A program made the translations under genes and the position numbers. From Seison nebaliae (taxonomy: Eukaryota > Rotifera > Pararotatoria > Seisonacea > Seisonidae), in assembly GCA_023231475.1 (NCBI GenBank), contig JALJEE010001133.1:1-33153 (forward strand): a stretch of 33,153 bases of DNA, written 5' to 3'. The notes under the pieces were generated by a model. The model did no database searches and was not told where the DNA came from. It was given only the letters and a program-made list of their open reading frames with translations. Positions within the stretch are counted from its first letter, which is position 1; each line of letters begins with the position of its first letter. Of the stretch, positions 1 to 10,000 are shown in pieces.

Positions 1-1
1 T

Positions 2-217
2 AATCACTCAATCTTCTCCCATACTATTCGTTATTACGATTTACCTCGTGACATTTCTCTTCATGATTTCAGACATTTCATTTTTTCCTACGACCCAATT
101 TCATCCATGCCAATTGATCGTGAATCTCTTACCGTATTACATCACATGATCGATGATGGCAATGATCGTAATTTTTTTAATCTTTTTTCCAATTTATCCC
201 GTCGGGAATTTCAATAA
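2..217 (+). CDS. C-terminal end of an unidentified gene (partial, 5' end outside the window)
   Basis: An open frame runs from the window edge to a TAA at 215-217 (about 71 residues), with no start codon inside. The peptide is polar and non-repetitive and ends in SNLSRREFQ. Codon use (Arg CGT/CGG, Ser TCA/TCC) looks like the real genes further in. The stop overlaps an AATAAA (213-218), and a second AATAAA follows at 231-236 inside a short TAA run, as expected for the 3' end of a transcript. I do not recognise the family. It could also be the end of a retroelement ORF with a TAA-rich tail, because the orphan ORF end near 15.13-15.29 kb has a loosely similar last stretch and a similar A/T tail. 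Confidence 0.45.
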   Translation, partial: NHSIFSHTIRYYDLPRDISLHDFRHFIFSYDPISSMPIDRESLTVLHHMIDDGNDRNFFNLFSNLSRREFQ

Positions 218-218
218 A

Positions 219-994
219 TTTAATAATAATAATAAAAGCATTAATATTAATCGAAATTTAATGAAATTTTAGTCCTAAATTAACAATTGATAAGATAATA
301 AATATTTTAACATAATTTATTCATAAATTTATTTAGTTTTAAGTGAGCTAAAAGATGTGTAGAAATTTTACAGTTCATAAAATTTTACATACAGGTATTT
401 GGTCGATGGTGATTTCAATAACTAAAACAGAAACAAAACAGTTTACCATTAATCAGGAAAGGCCAAAACCTCATTTTTCGAAAATGCCCAAGTATTACGT
501 CACACTTTAATTTTTTTTATTGTTTATTCATGCATTGTTAATGCATCAAATATTTATCTTTTTTTTTAAAAACTTGAAAGAGTGTTGTACAAGACTAGAT
601 TATAAGATACTATACAAATATTTACTTATAATATAAGATACAAAATTATTCAAATTACCTTATTTGGTAGAAGTTTACATATGTTTATAAATCTCACTAA
701 TGTTTGATTATTGTTCGCGCTGTAGATACTGATGTTCCAAAAAAAGATTTTATAATTAATTATATTAAGTTTTCTTATACTATTTTGAATTTGAGTTTGT
801 AATTTAAATTATATAATCAACCAATGGATAAGATTGGTTGACAATTTGAAATATAATAATTTATTAATTAATTTTTTAATATATTTATTTTTTAATATTT
901 ATTAGAAGTTAATGAAGTATAATAATTTTCAAATTGTTTAGAATTTTAATTTGGAAGCTCAATTTCGAGATAAACGTGACTTATTTTGACGAGA
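219..994. other. Intergenic, AT-rich
   Basis: After the two AATAAA signals this stretch is AT-rich with poly-T/poly-A runs and stops in every frame. It must hold the promoter and 5' UTR of the WDR3 gene. No clear TATA element is seen close to the start codon. A small perfect palindrome built on ATGCAT...ATGCAT lies near 530-546. No gene is seen here. Confidence 0.5.
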
Positions 995-3928
995 ATGGTT
1001 TTAATAAGAAATTATGAAAAGTATAAAAAATGTGAACGATTGGCATCAATTGCAACCGGTTTTGGTGTAAATGAAATAATATATTGGATGAATGAATTAT
1101 ATTTCATAATTTCATCAAATGAATATTTCTTCATTTGGAGTATATCAGACAATAAAATTATTCGAAGAGTCATGTTTGAAAAGAACGAATTGACCGCGAT
1201 CACTTCATACTCTGTAACAGATAAAGATAAATATTTGTTGATTGGTGATCGTAACGGAATTATTGTGAAATATTCTTTCAATTTGTTATTGGAGAATTTT
1301 GATATTGATTCTATCGTACCGGTACCTGAAGATAATCCGATTGTTCTTAGAGGACATCAGTTAGAAGTTGTATGTATTGCATGTGAGAATAATATGAGAG
1401 AGACAATAGCAGCATCGGGTTCGAAAGATAATATTATCATTATTTGGGATATGATAGAGAACTCCGGTCTTTATCAATTAATTTCTCATCATGGTCCAAT
1501 AACATCGCTTCGATTTTTGAAAGGAAACTTAATTTCCTCTTCAAAAGATACGACAATGAAATTGTGGGACTTGTCAACGAAACATTGTTACGGGACAATA
1601 ACTGAACATGAAAAAGAAATTTGGTCAATTGAATTATGTGGAAATCGATATTTGTTGAGTGGATCGATTGATAATCGAGTGAAAATTTTTGAAATTAACA
1701 ATTCTGAAGGAGATGGGAACAAATTGAAGTTTTGTGGAAATATTTCTCGAACGACGAAAGGCAGAGTTATACAAATTAGGACGATACCTTTATCTATGAA
1801 AGGGAAGAATGACGATGATGATGATGAAATGAAAGATGTTGATGATTTTTTAATTTTTGTTATTGGAATTGATAAGAAAATCGATTCATTCTATCTCCCA
1901 ACGACAAATCATTTAAAAGAATTAGTAAAAAAGAGAAAGAAGAAAAGAAAAATGAATGGAGATGATGAAGAAAATTATTTGTCATTAGAAGATGATATTT
2001 TCCGTCGAATTCCTATAACGTTTGGAGAAGAACTTAAGTGGAAAATTAGAAGTATTTCTTTAAATTTCAATGATCGAAATGAACTCTTTCTCAGTTTAAC
2101 GTTTCTTAATGGTAATGTTGAATTGATGAAAATGAAGAATTTCAATAGAAATACAAAGATGATGGAACAAGTGAATAAATTTGAATTCCATCAAATATTG
2201 AATTTGAGGAATTATATTCATGAGGAAGATATCCGATCGTTGGCGATCAATTCATCAAATCAATTAGTTTCCGCTTCATTCAATCAAATACATTTATGGC
2301 AATTACCAAAGAAAAAGAATTGTCTATTGAATGGACGATTGAGCATAATCAGATCGATGAACTTGAAAGAGAATGTGAGGAAAATGAAAGATAATTCAGT
2401 TCTTTGTGTATATTTCGTTCCAAAAGATGTTATAGAAAATCAATCATATATTATTATTGGAATGAAATCGGGTCATATTCAAGTATATAATATCATTAAT
2501 GGAGAATGTATTCAATCGTTGGAAGCACACGATAATTCATCAGTCTGGTGTTTGACATCATATCCAAAGAAAGTTTTCTTTTCATTTGTTTAATCTCTTT
2601 CGTTTCAACTAATTTTATAGAATCAAATAATATCGAGTGGAGGAAATAAACATATAAATATTTATAATATAAATCAGATTGAGAATGGAATTAAATTAGT
2701 TTTAGAGAAACGATTGGAATTGAATGATGTAGGATTTTTTCTAAAAGTTTCCCATGATTCTCGATTGATGGCGATAGCTCTATTGAACAATACAGTTCAA
2801 ATTTTATATTGTGATACTTATAAACAATTTCTCTCATTATATGGTCATCAATTACCTGTGATGAGTTTAGATATTGTTCATGATAATCGTATTATTGTCA
2901 CCGGATCAGCCGATCGAACATGTAAGATTTGGGGTTTAGATTTTGGTGATTGTAGAAAATCATTAATTGCTCATACTGACAGTGTAATGGCGGTATTGTT
3001 TATACCAAATTCTTATACATTCTTTAGTGGAGGAAAAGATGGGAAGATCAAGGAATGGGATGCACAACATTTTACTCATATCACAACAATCGATGCTCAT
3101 TTCAGTGAGATTTGGAGCATGGTTATTAATGAATCTGGATCAATAATAATTTCATCATCTCATGATCGTTGTATAAATGTGTTTGAGAAGAGTGATGAAG
3201 TAATTGTACCACAACTGGAAGAGGATATTCAGATCGAGAAACAATATGAAAATGAATTAAAGAATGATATTGTTACAATTCCAGATATTGTATCTGATGA
3301 AATCAATTTTGCCATTACATGGAAAACATTAGATGCAGTTAAATCGAACGAAAAATTATTGGAAGCCATCGATATTTATTTGAGAGAGAAAAGCGGAAAT
3401 GAAGAACAAACTTCTTTATCAACCGTTTATGTGAGTCGAGGATGTCGAACTTCATTGGAATATATCGGTCTCATTATGAATAGTATACGGACAACTAATT
3501 TACAAGAATGTTTAATGACAATTCCTTATTCACCTTATATCATAGAAATTTTGAGAATTTCCTTAATCTTTCTCAGACAAAGACAATCGATCGAGTTGTT
3601 CAGCCGAACTGTTGTATTCCTATTAAAGTTCTTAAACAATTTTCTCCCATTTATATCTTCTCTTTTATATAGAATTCATCAAAATCGGTTAATGATTAAC
3701 AATGATTGTTATGTTTTAATAAACGACCTACGAGAAGTTATTCGTGACAGAGTTCGCGCAGAAACTGACGAAATTTCAATGAATACCACTGCACTTCAAT
3801 TAGTCGGTAAATTGTATCGGCAGAAAGAACAACATGGAAATATTTTCGAAGCTGTTATAGAAAAAACGAAAAAAAAAGATTTTAATAAAAAATTGAAAAA
3901 AGGATATACATTAACATTGAAATCATAA
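995..3928 (+). CDS. WDR3: WD repeat-containing protein 3 (Utp12/Dip2), U3 snoRNP / SSU processome
   Basis: Two exons, 995-2572 and 2621-3928, are separated by a 48-bp GT...TAG intron in phase 0 and give 961 residues, close to human WDR3 (about 943). I start at ATG 995 because MVLIRNYEKYKK aligns with the conserved beginning of WDR3; the upstream TTG at 986 is not a start. WD40 units are visible throughout (for example VLRGHQLEVVCIA, SGSKDNIIIIWD, SSSKDTTMKLWD, LYGHQLPVMSLDI, TGSADRTCKIWG, SGGKDGKIKEWD). The linker between the two propellers has acidic and Lys/Arg patches. The C-terminal helical Utp12 domain (about residues 815-915) includes YSPYIIEILRISLIFL and LFSRTVVFLLKFL. The family belongs to the UTP-B module of the nucleolar SSU processome, which is needed for 18S rRNA processing. 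An AATAAA follows 43 bp after the stop. The domain order and both ends look intact. Confidence 0.95.
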
Positions 3929-3970
3929 GAGTTTCCGTCTGCAAAAATATTTAAAGGGTAAACACTTAGA

Positions 3971-3976
3971 AATAAA
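3971..3976 (+). terminator. Poly(A) signal of WDR3
   Basis: AATAAA lies 43 bp after the WDR3 stop and 250 bp before the next ATG, and is followed by a T-rich stretch. Confidence 0.55.
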
Positions 3977-4125
3977 TTCTTCTTTTCTTTTATTAAAATT
4001 ACCATTTATTGATTTTTTGATAATTCATCGGTTCCTGTTTCAATTTACTTTCTATGTCCCACAAATTGAGAAAAATGTTCCTATGCAACAAGTTGCTAAG
4101 TAACCAAGTTTTCATAAAATAAAAT

Positions 4126-4156
4126 TATATAAGGTAGTTTTTCTTTTAGTTCAGTA
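4126..4156 (+). promoter_or_regulatory. Candidate core promoter (TATA box plus TCAGT initiator) of the four-TM gene
   Basis: TATATAAG at 4126-4133 is followed by TCAGTA at 4151-4156, which fits the arthropod initiator TCAGT. The spacing from the TATA start to the initiator A is 27 bp. The ATG at 4224 would leave a leader of about 70 bp. This call rests on motifs only. Confidence 0.4.
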
Positions 4157-4223
4157 ATTTAGTTTTTTAAAGAAATTTCTTTTATTTTAGATTTTATAAT
4201 TGACTAACTTAGGAAGCGTAAGA

Positions 4224-5110
4224 ATGGCTAAAAAGAAGACCCGTCAACAAAAAATGCGATTGAAGAAGAAAAAAGTTTATAAAATCGCTAAAGATCGTAA
4301 CGGACATACAAGGAAAATCGAGGAAATTTACCCTCCTTCTGTTGTCTATGAATGTCAACGGCTTCATTATATTCGGACTCGAGAAAAACATATTGAAGAT
4401 TTTTATAAAGAGAATAATGAGCTAATCCAAAAGAATTTGTTGCCGATATATATGATTATACCCGGGGCAATTGGAGTTCATATTTATACTACTTAGTTGT
4501 TTATATTTGGATGTTTTTGCAGATGTTGGCATCAATTGGAATAATTGTTTTAATGACATTTCAATTAAAAAAAAACTATTTTGCAAATGGAGAAGGTGGA
4601 GTATTTGTATTACCTGTATTTGGGGTAATAGGAGGAATATTCCTACTTATAGCTGGTTAGTCTATTAATAATGATATTAAATTTTAATAAATTTGGATAG
4701 GTCTTTTAAAAAAAACCGGGATCGTTTGGGCAGCTACGGCTATGGGTTTTCTTGGAGGATTAGCGTGTTTCATATCACTAATACTAGGAATAGTAGCCGC
4801 CGTTAAACCTAAATATGACGTGCCATATGTTGAGACTCCCCCGGCAATGTCCGAAGAAAGTAAAAAGGAAGCAAGGTTATTCGCATTTATATTAATGGCT
4901 CTCGGATTTATTGGAACTGTAAATCTTCTGGGATCCTCAGTGCTTTCGATGGTTAGGAAATGTTATGGGAAGATGATGCAAAATTTGATATATGAAGCAC
5001 CGCCGGAAGAGCAGTTAAACGACGACGGAACAATGAGAGATCATCCTCCAGCAGATGGTCGTGATGAAGGACATGAAGAAGATGAAGATGAAGAAGAATC
5101 AATTTACTGA
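4224..5110 (+). CDS. Orphan membrane protein with four predicted membrane segments
   Basis: Three exons, 4224-4475, 4523-4655 and 4701-5110, are joined by introns of 47 bp (phase 0) and 45 bp (phase 1) and give 264 residues. The start is the ATG beginning MAKKKTRQQKMRLKKKK; the in-frame TTG upstream is ignored. Residues 1-70 are strongly basic and cytosol-like. Four hydrophobic segments follow at about 73-96, 109-129, 134-160 and 187-211, rich in Gly/Ala/Ile (for example VFGVIGGIFLLIAG and GFLGGLACFISLILGIV). A Pro-containing loop (VPYVETPPAM) separates segments 3 and 4. The tail is acidic and ends in GHEEDEDEEESIY. Splicing is supported because each exon alone stops soon, while the joined frame gives continuous membrane segments. 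Even segment number, basic N-terminus and acidic C-terminus fit both ends in the cytosol. I cannot assign a family. It resembles tetraspan proteins only in layout, without the tetraspanin CCG loop. Confidence 0.75.
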
Positions 5111-5502
5111 AACTTTTCTATAATTTGTTTATGATTCCATTTCACATCAAATTCATTTGACGACATTAAATTTGACGCAATTTATTAAGAATATTAAGCA
5201 ATTAATGATTTTATCCATCGGAATTCGTTAATTCCTAAAAATACTTAATAAACATAAAACATTTTAACTGATGGAACATTTATAATATAACATATAATGG
5301 TAATCGGACCATAATTTAAAGAAAATTGTAGGAATGAGATAATTAGAAATCTGAAAAGAAATAATGATTAAAGAAAGTGGTAAAATTGCGAACATGGGAA
5401 AGTGTTATTTAAAAAAAATTTTAATGTATGAAAAGATGGTGTAAAGAACAATTTGGAAAAGTAAAGAAATAGGAATCAGTTAAGAGAAACATTATGAATT
5501 TT
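5111..5502. other. Intergenic between two convergent genes
   Basis: This is the shared 3' region of the four-TM gene (+) and the orphan gene (-). AATAAA at 5247-5252 can serve the plus-strand gene (137 bp after its stop). TTTATT at 5181-5186 can serve the minus-strand gene. If both are used, the two 3' UTRs overlap. Nothing else is seen. Confidence 0.45.
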
Positions 5503-6929
5503 TTATAAATCTATGAAATCTTTTGGAGTTAATGTACGTTCGAATGAATCTGGCGAATTGACAGGAGTATAATCACTAAAAAAATCGTCGTCAGTTTGCT
5601 CATTTGCTAGGAACTCATCAAAGTGCTTCAAGCAAATCAAAAATTCTCCAACACAAATATTTTTACTTTCTCCAACGCATTTATCTAATGTATAGAGCGC
5701 AATTGTCAAACGATTCTTCAATACCTCCACATCTATCATATCAGAGAATAATAGTAAAATGAATGAAAATAAATGTTTTCGTCGACATTAATAAAAATTC
5801 ACCTGTCGCATTATTATTAAGATAGCGATTTATTATCTTGTGAATATCAACCTTAGAATGCAAATCAGTTTTATTAAACGCAATTGCTTGTGATAGTTGC
5901 ACGGTTCGTTTTACAGCGTTTAATGTGGAAAACCATTTACTGATATGATTAGAACAAGCAAATAAATGATGACTATATTGCTGCAATACTAATTCCTTTT
6001 GTTTAGTACTGTTTGTGGTGTGAAGATTGAATAAATTCATTATTTCGTACTCTCTCAAATGACTCTTCCACCATTCATTTAACTATTCCAATAATTAAAG
6101 ATTGCATTAGAAAAAAAATTGCTAACTTCCTTAAGTATCTTCTGGTTAGTTTTGAGTACATTGCACAAGTTTACAATAAACGATTTTGAACGAATATATT
6201 TATACTTCTCTGCTTCCTCTTTTGTTAGGGGACAGTTGAAAAAATATTCCCTCAATTTCACAACTTTTTTTACAATTTCTGCAAGTATTTCATCGAACAT
6301 TTCTCCATAAATTTTATCCGCAGCGGTGTTCTTCATTCGTTCAGGAATTATTTTTAATAACGATTCGATTTCTGGTGTAAATTTCAATTGTACACTAGGA
6401 AATGTTTGCGAGAAGCATGAAAAATCTGAATATAAAATGAAATGAAACGGTATCACTTCTTTTGAAGCTGGTTGTAGACGTCTACCACCACCATAATATT
6501 TAAAAGTTATACTCATTGTACCTCGTAGGCCTATTTGGTTACGGAAACATTTTAGTGTTGATATTGTCTTTTCTTTCCCTTCACCAATTTTAGAGTTAAC
6601 CGTGTAAACTTTTAGTTCGCCACCTTATTAATTGAAATCATAAGAAACTTTAACGGAAAGAGAGTAAACTTATTAATTGTTCTTTCCATTTTCGATCTTG
6701 AAAAGTTTGATATGCTGTTTTTTCTTCCTTATCATCAATGATAATCCATTTACCTTCGTCATTTAAGATTTTTCTATCATTTATTCCATTACCGGTTAAC
6801 ATTTCAAATTTGGAAATCTGTTGGAATTGAAATGAGTATATGGGAGAAGGGAGAAAGAAATCATCTGTTGCAAAAATTAGTGCGACAATTTATATAGAAG
6901 TTTAATCTCTTACTCCCAATGCGTTGCAT
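5503..6929 (-). CDS. Unidentified conserved-looking protein, 5 exons
   Basis: Minus-strand exons are 6929-6914, 6864-6670, 6623-6127, 6082-5803 and 5732-5503. The introns are 49, 46, 44 and 70 bp, all GT...AG, with phases that fit (1, 1, 0, 1), giving 405 residues. The first exon codes only MQRIG plus one base and its donor is the strong GTAAGAG. The joined protein starts MQRIGNDFFLPSPIYSFQF. A middle part with beta-like stretches (GTMSITFKYYGGGRRLQP) leads into a long helical C-terminal half (KIYGEMFDEILAEIVKKVVK, KELNEWWKSHLREYE) and an acidic, Pro/Ser end. There is no signal peptide or membrane segment, so it is probably cytosolic or nuclear. I do not recognise the family. The start codon lies 156 bp from that of the divergent transporter gene, so the two probably share a promoter region. 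Confidence 0.7.
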
Positions 6930-6988
6930 TGTCACATTGTTAATTAAAAAAAAAATAAAGTAAAATTTTTTATGAATGTTTTCAAATT

Positions 6989-7000
6989 TATATAAAAAGG
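6989..7000 (+). promoter_or_regulatory. TATA box of the first transporter gene
   Basis: TATATAAAAAGG lies 85-96 bp upstream of the ATG at 7085, with a CCATTG initiator-like site about 24 bp downstream. It sits in the short divergent interval shared with the minus-strand gene starting at 6929. Confidence 0.5.
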
Positions 7001-7084
7001 TGAAAATTTATTCCATTGTTAGATTGAAAGAGGTAGAATAGAAAAAATTAATTGAACAATTTGTTTAATCATCATTTGCCCACT

Positions 7085-10000
7085 ATGAGATACCAAACTC
7101 TTCAACCTCTAATCGAAAGGCTGACGAGGAGATTAGACGAGCCATATGCCGATGAATTAGCATGTTACCATCTGGGGGATGGTATTCTTTTTGGAATAAA
7201 TTGTTTATCCGGATCAACAACATTTGCCATTATTAGCGTTCTTGTTACTAAAGTGGCTGGACCGGCTTCTTTTATTGGCGTAATCTTGGCCACTTTTCAT
7301 GCATTATTAAATGCAAGTTGCATAGCAGAACTAACAAGTTGTATTGAACGTGGTGGTTCCACTTATACTATCGTTTATACGGTCTTGGGAGAATTTTTCG
7401 CTTTTCTCCTCGGTTGGTCCATGTTTATCAGTCTTATAGGTCTTAGTGCAGTCACTGCTCAAAGTATGTCGTTTACTATTGATGCAATAATAAACGGACG
7501 ATATCAATTATGGGCAAGAACGTCTATGAGATTATGGACATTATCTGCTAAGAATGCTAATCCACCAATGGCGATATTTCCAGATCTGATGGCCGGTTTC
7601 TTTATCTTTATAATCTTCATCATTTTATATAGAACAAATTTTGGATGGAGCATCGCAAATGGCACAATATCATTGATATATATGATTTTTATCTTTGGTT
7701 TGGTCACCGTTGGGTTTGCTATAGCTGATTATGGAAATATTTCATATAATGGAGGCATGGTACCATTAGGATTTTCGTCAATATTACATGCGACTGTGGT
7801 TGCATCTTACATGTATGTGGGAATTGATTTTATTCCTCTAATACATAATCAAATGGTGGATAGTACAAGAGATACCCCAAGAGCCATAATGTATTCGGTA
7901 TTCATTGTTGGTATGTTTAATGTGTTGCTAACATTTTTAGTACCATTAATAGCCCCATGGTTCCTTCTAAATCCACATGGGGCTTATCAATCTGCTTTAC
8001 AACTCGCTCAAAAAGCGGATTGGGGACAATTTATGGTAAATCTTGCGCCATTATTTGCATTAGCGGCTTCATTACCCGCGTTCATGTTCTGTCAGGCCAA
8101 ACTAAGTTATATGATGGCCAATGATGGTTTATTAGCTCAAACTTTTTATCGTGTGGATGTAAGGACGAATGTTGCTACCAACGCCGTTTTCTTTACATCT
8201 GTTTTCACATGGTTTTTAGCTGTATTTTTTGATGTCCAACAACTCATCGGTTTTGTTAATATTTCTTCATATGTCGGATATACTATAGTATGTGTTTCTC
8301 TCATAATGTCACGGATTCACGCAATGGACACGGGACAATTTTGTATGTGTCGTCCTAAACGCATTAGTAAAAAGAGTACTGATAATAAAAAGCTGGACAC
8401 GAAACCTCCTAAAATTAAAAAAATTCGTGAACCAAAAGAACCAAAAGAGCGCCAAGAAAAAAAGGAAAAGAAAAAGGAAGCAGAATCACCGTCAAAAAAT
8501 AATAATTCATTATCTGGCGGTTCTGATGGTGCTACTGTTGGATTAATTCTTCCAAAAGCAGCCGGGTCAGTTACTGTGATTAAGAAAAGACCTAGAAAGA
8601 AAAGACATAAAAAAAAGGACGGTTCTTCAACCTCTATATCTTCTAAACAATCCCAAGAAGGAGGCGAATCAAAAAAAGAATACAAATCATCAAACAAAGC
8701 AACCGTGCCTCAACTCGGGAAGTATGGAGCTTCCGGAAAAATAAAGAAACCTAAGAAGAAAAGAAAAGGTAAGAGAACTAGTCAATCAAGTAGTCGATCA
8801 TCCTCCAATTCACTAGCATTACCATCCGGTAAACGAAAAAAACGTAATCGCCGCAAGCCAAAAAAAGGTAAGAAACCAGCAAAAAAAGGTAAGAAACTAG
8901 CAAAATCAGCTAATCAGTCTAATTCTGAAGGTCTCCAGTTAAAAAGTAGAAGATTTTGGAGTTATGATTCATATTCTGTAAACAAATCATCTATATCTGA
9001 TCATTCCAAGAATAAAAACGAATCTAATAAGAAGAAAAACAATGAAAATGAAAAAATTTTAAAATATCGAGGTGCTCGATCTTGGGGTTCTAAATTTCAA
9101 ATTAGGAAATCGGTAATTAAAAGCAATTCATCGATCTCTACCACATATAAAGAGAAAATTAAACAAAAAAGAGAACGAAAAAAAAGTCATGATGATGAAA
9201 AGGAAAAATTATTTCAAGAAATATTATCACTATCAGGTGAGAAGGGCAAATCACAAACTGGAAAAACAGATAAACAGAGTTCACTCCAAAAAGCATCAAT
9301 TTCTACGTCTGTTACGATATTACAAAATAATGATAGCTCGAAATGTCGAAGTAGACATGGTGGAAAAACTCTGAAAACTGTTCAAAAATCTTTAAATAAT
9401 CAAAGGAATCGAAATTTAAAGAATAAGGATACTCGTAAAAGTCACAAACATCATTTATATGGATATTTTCACAACAATCGTAATCAAAATCGACATGTTC
9501 TAGAAGATAATTCAAAAACTCGAAGATCATCAACTGTTTCTCACAAAACAAATAACAAAAAAATGCAGCAAAAAATTGAATCTAATTACGGTAAATTGAG
9601 AAGTCAATCAAAATCATTGGCTAAAACCTTTCGTGAAGCGAATTCTTCAGAACAAATATTTGAACAAACTGGTTCTCGATTTGAGATTCAGCGAAATCGA
9701 AGAATTGACCATCAGCAATCTCATCGTAATAAATCAGACACATCCAGTCCATTATTAGTATCTAAAAGAGTTCCACACAAGAAGCGTAAAAAGAACGAAA
9801 TTAGCAATGAAATATCAATTCCTTCAGAGACTTTCAATACTGTATATCGATCGATTGATAACAAGTTTCAAGTTAGAAGATCTGGAAATTGTGTAGCGGT
9901 ACCAGAAATGGGATTGTCAAAATTTCCCGAGGATAAATCTAAAAGTCCGAAAAATGAACGTCTAACCAAAAATTTTAACGTGAAAGATGTTCAAATAAAA

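Noticed and set aside
986-994. TTG start 9 bp upstream of the WDR3 ATG
   Set aside because: Non-ATG starts are not expected here, and the ATG at 995 matches the conserved N-terminus.
4471-4668. 65-codon frame between the first exons of the four-TM gene
   Set aside because: It runs through an intron in the wrong frame; the spliced frame gives continuous membrane segments.
8317-8697. Minus-strand Phe/Ser-rich frame inside transporter copy 1
   Set aside because: Shadow of the Lys-rich coding strand. The plus-strand frame continues through for 5.4 kb and matches two paralogs.
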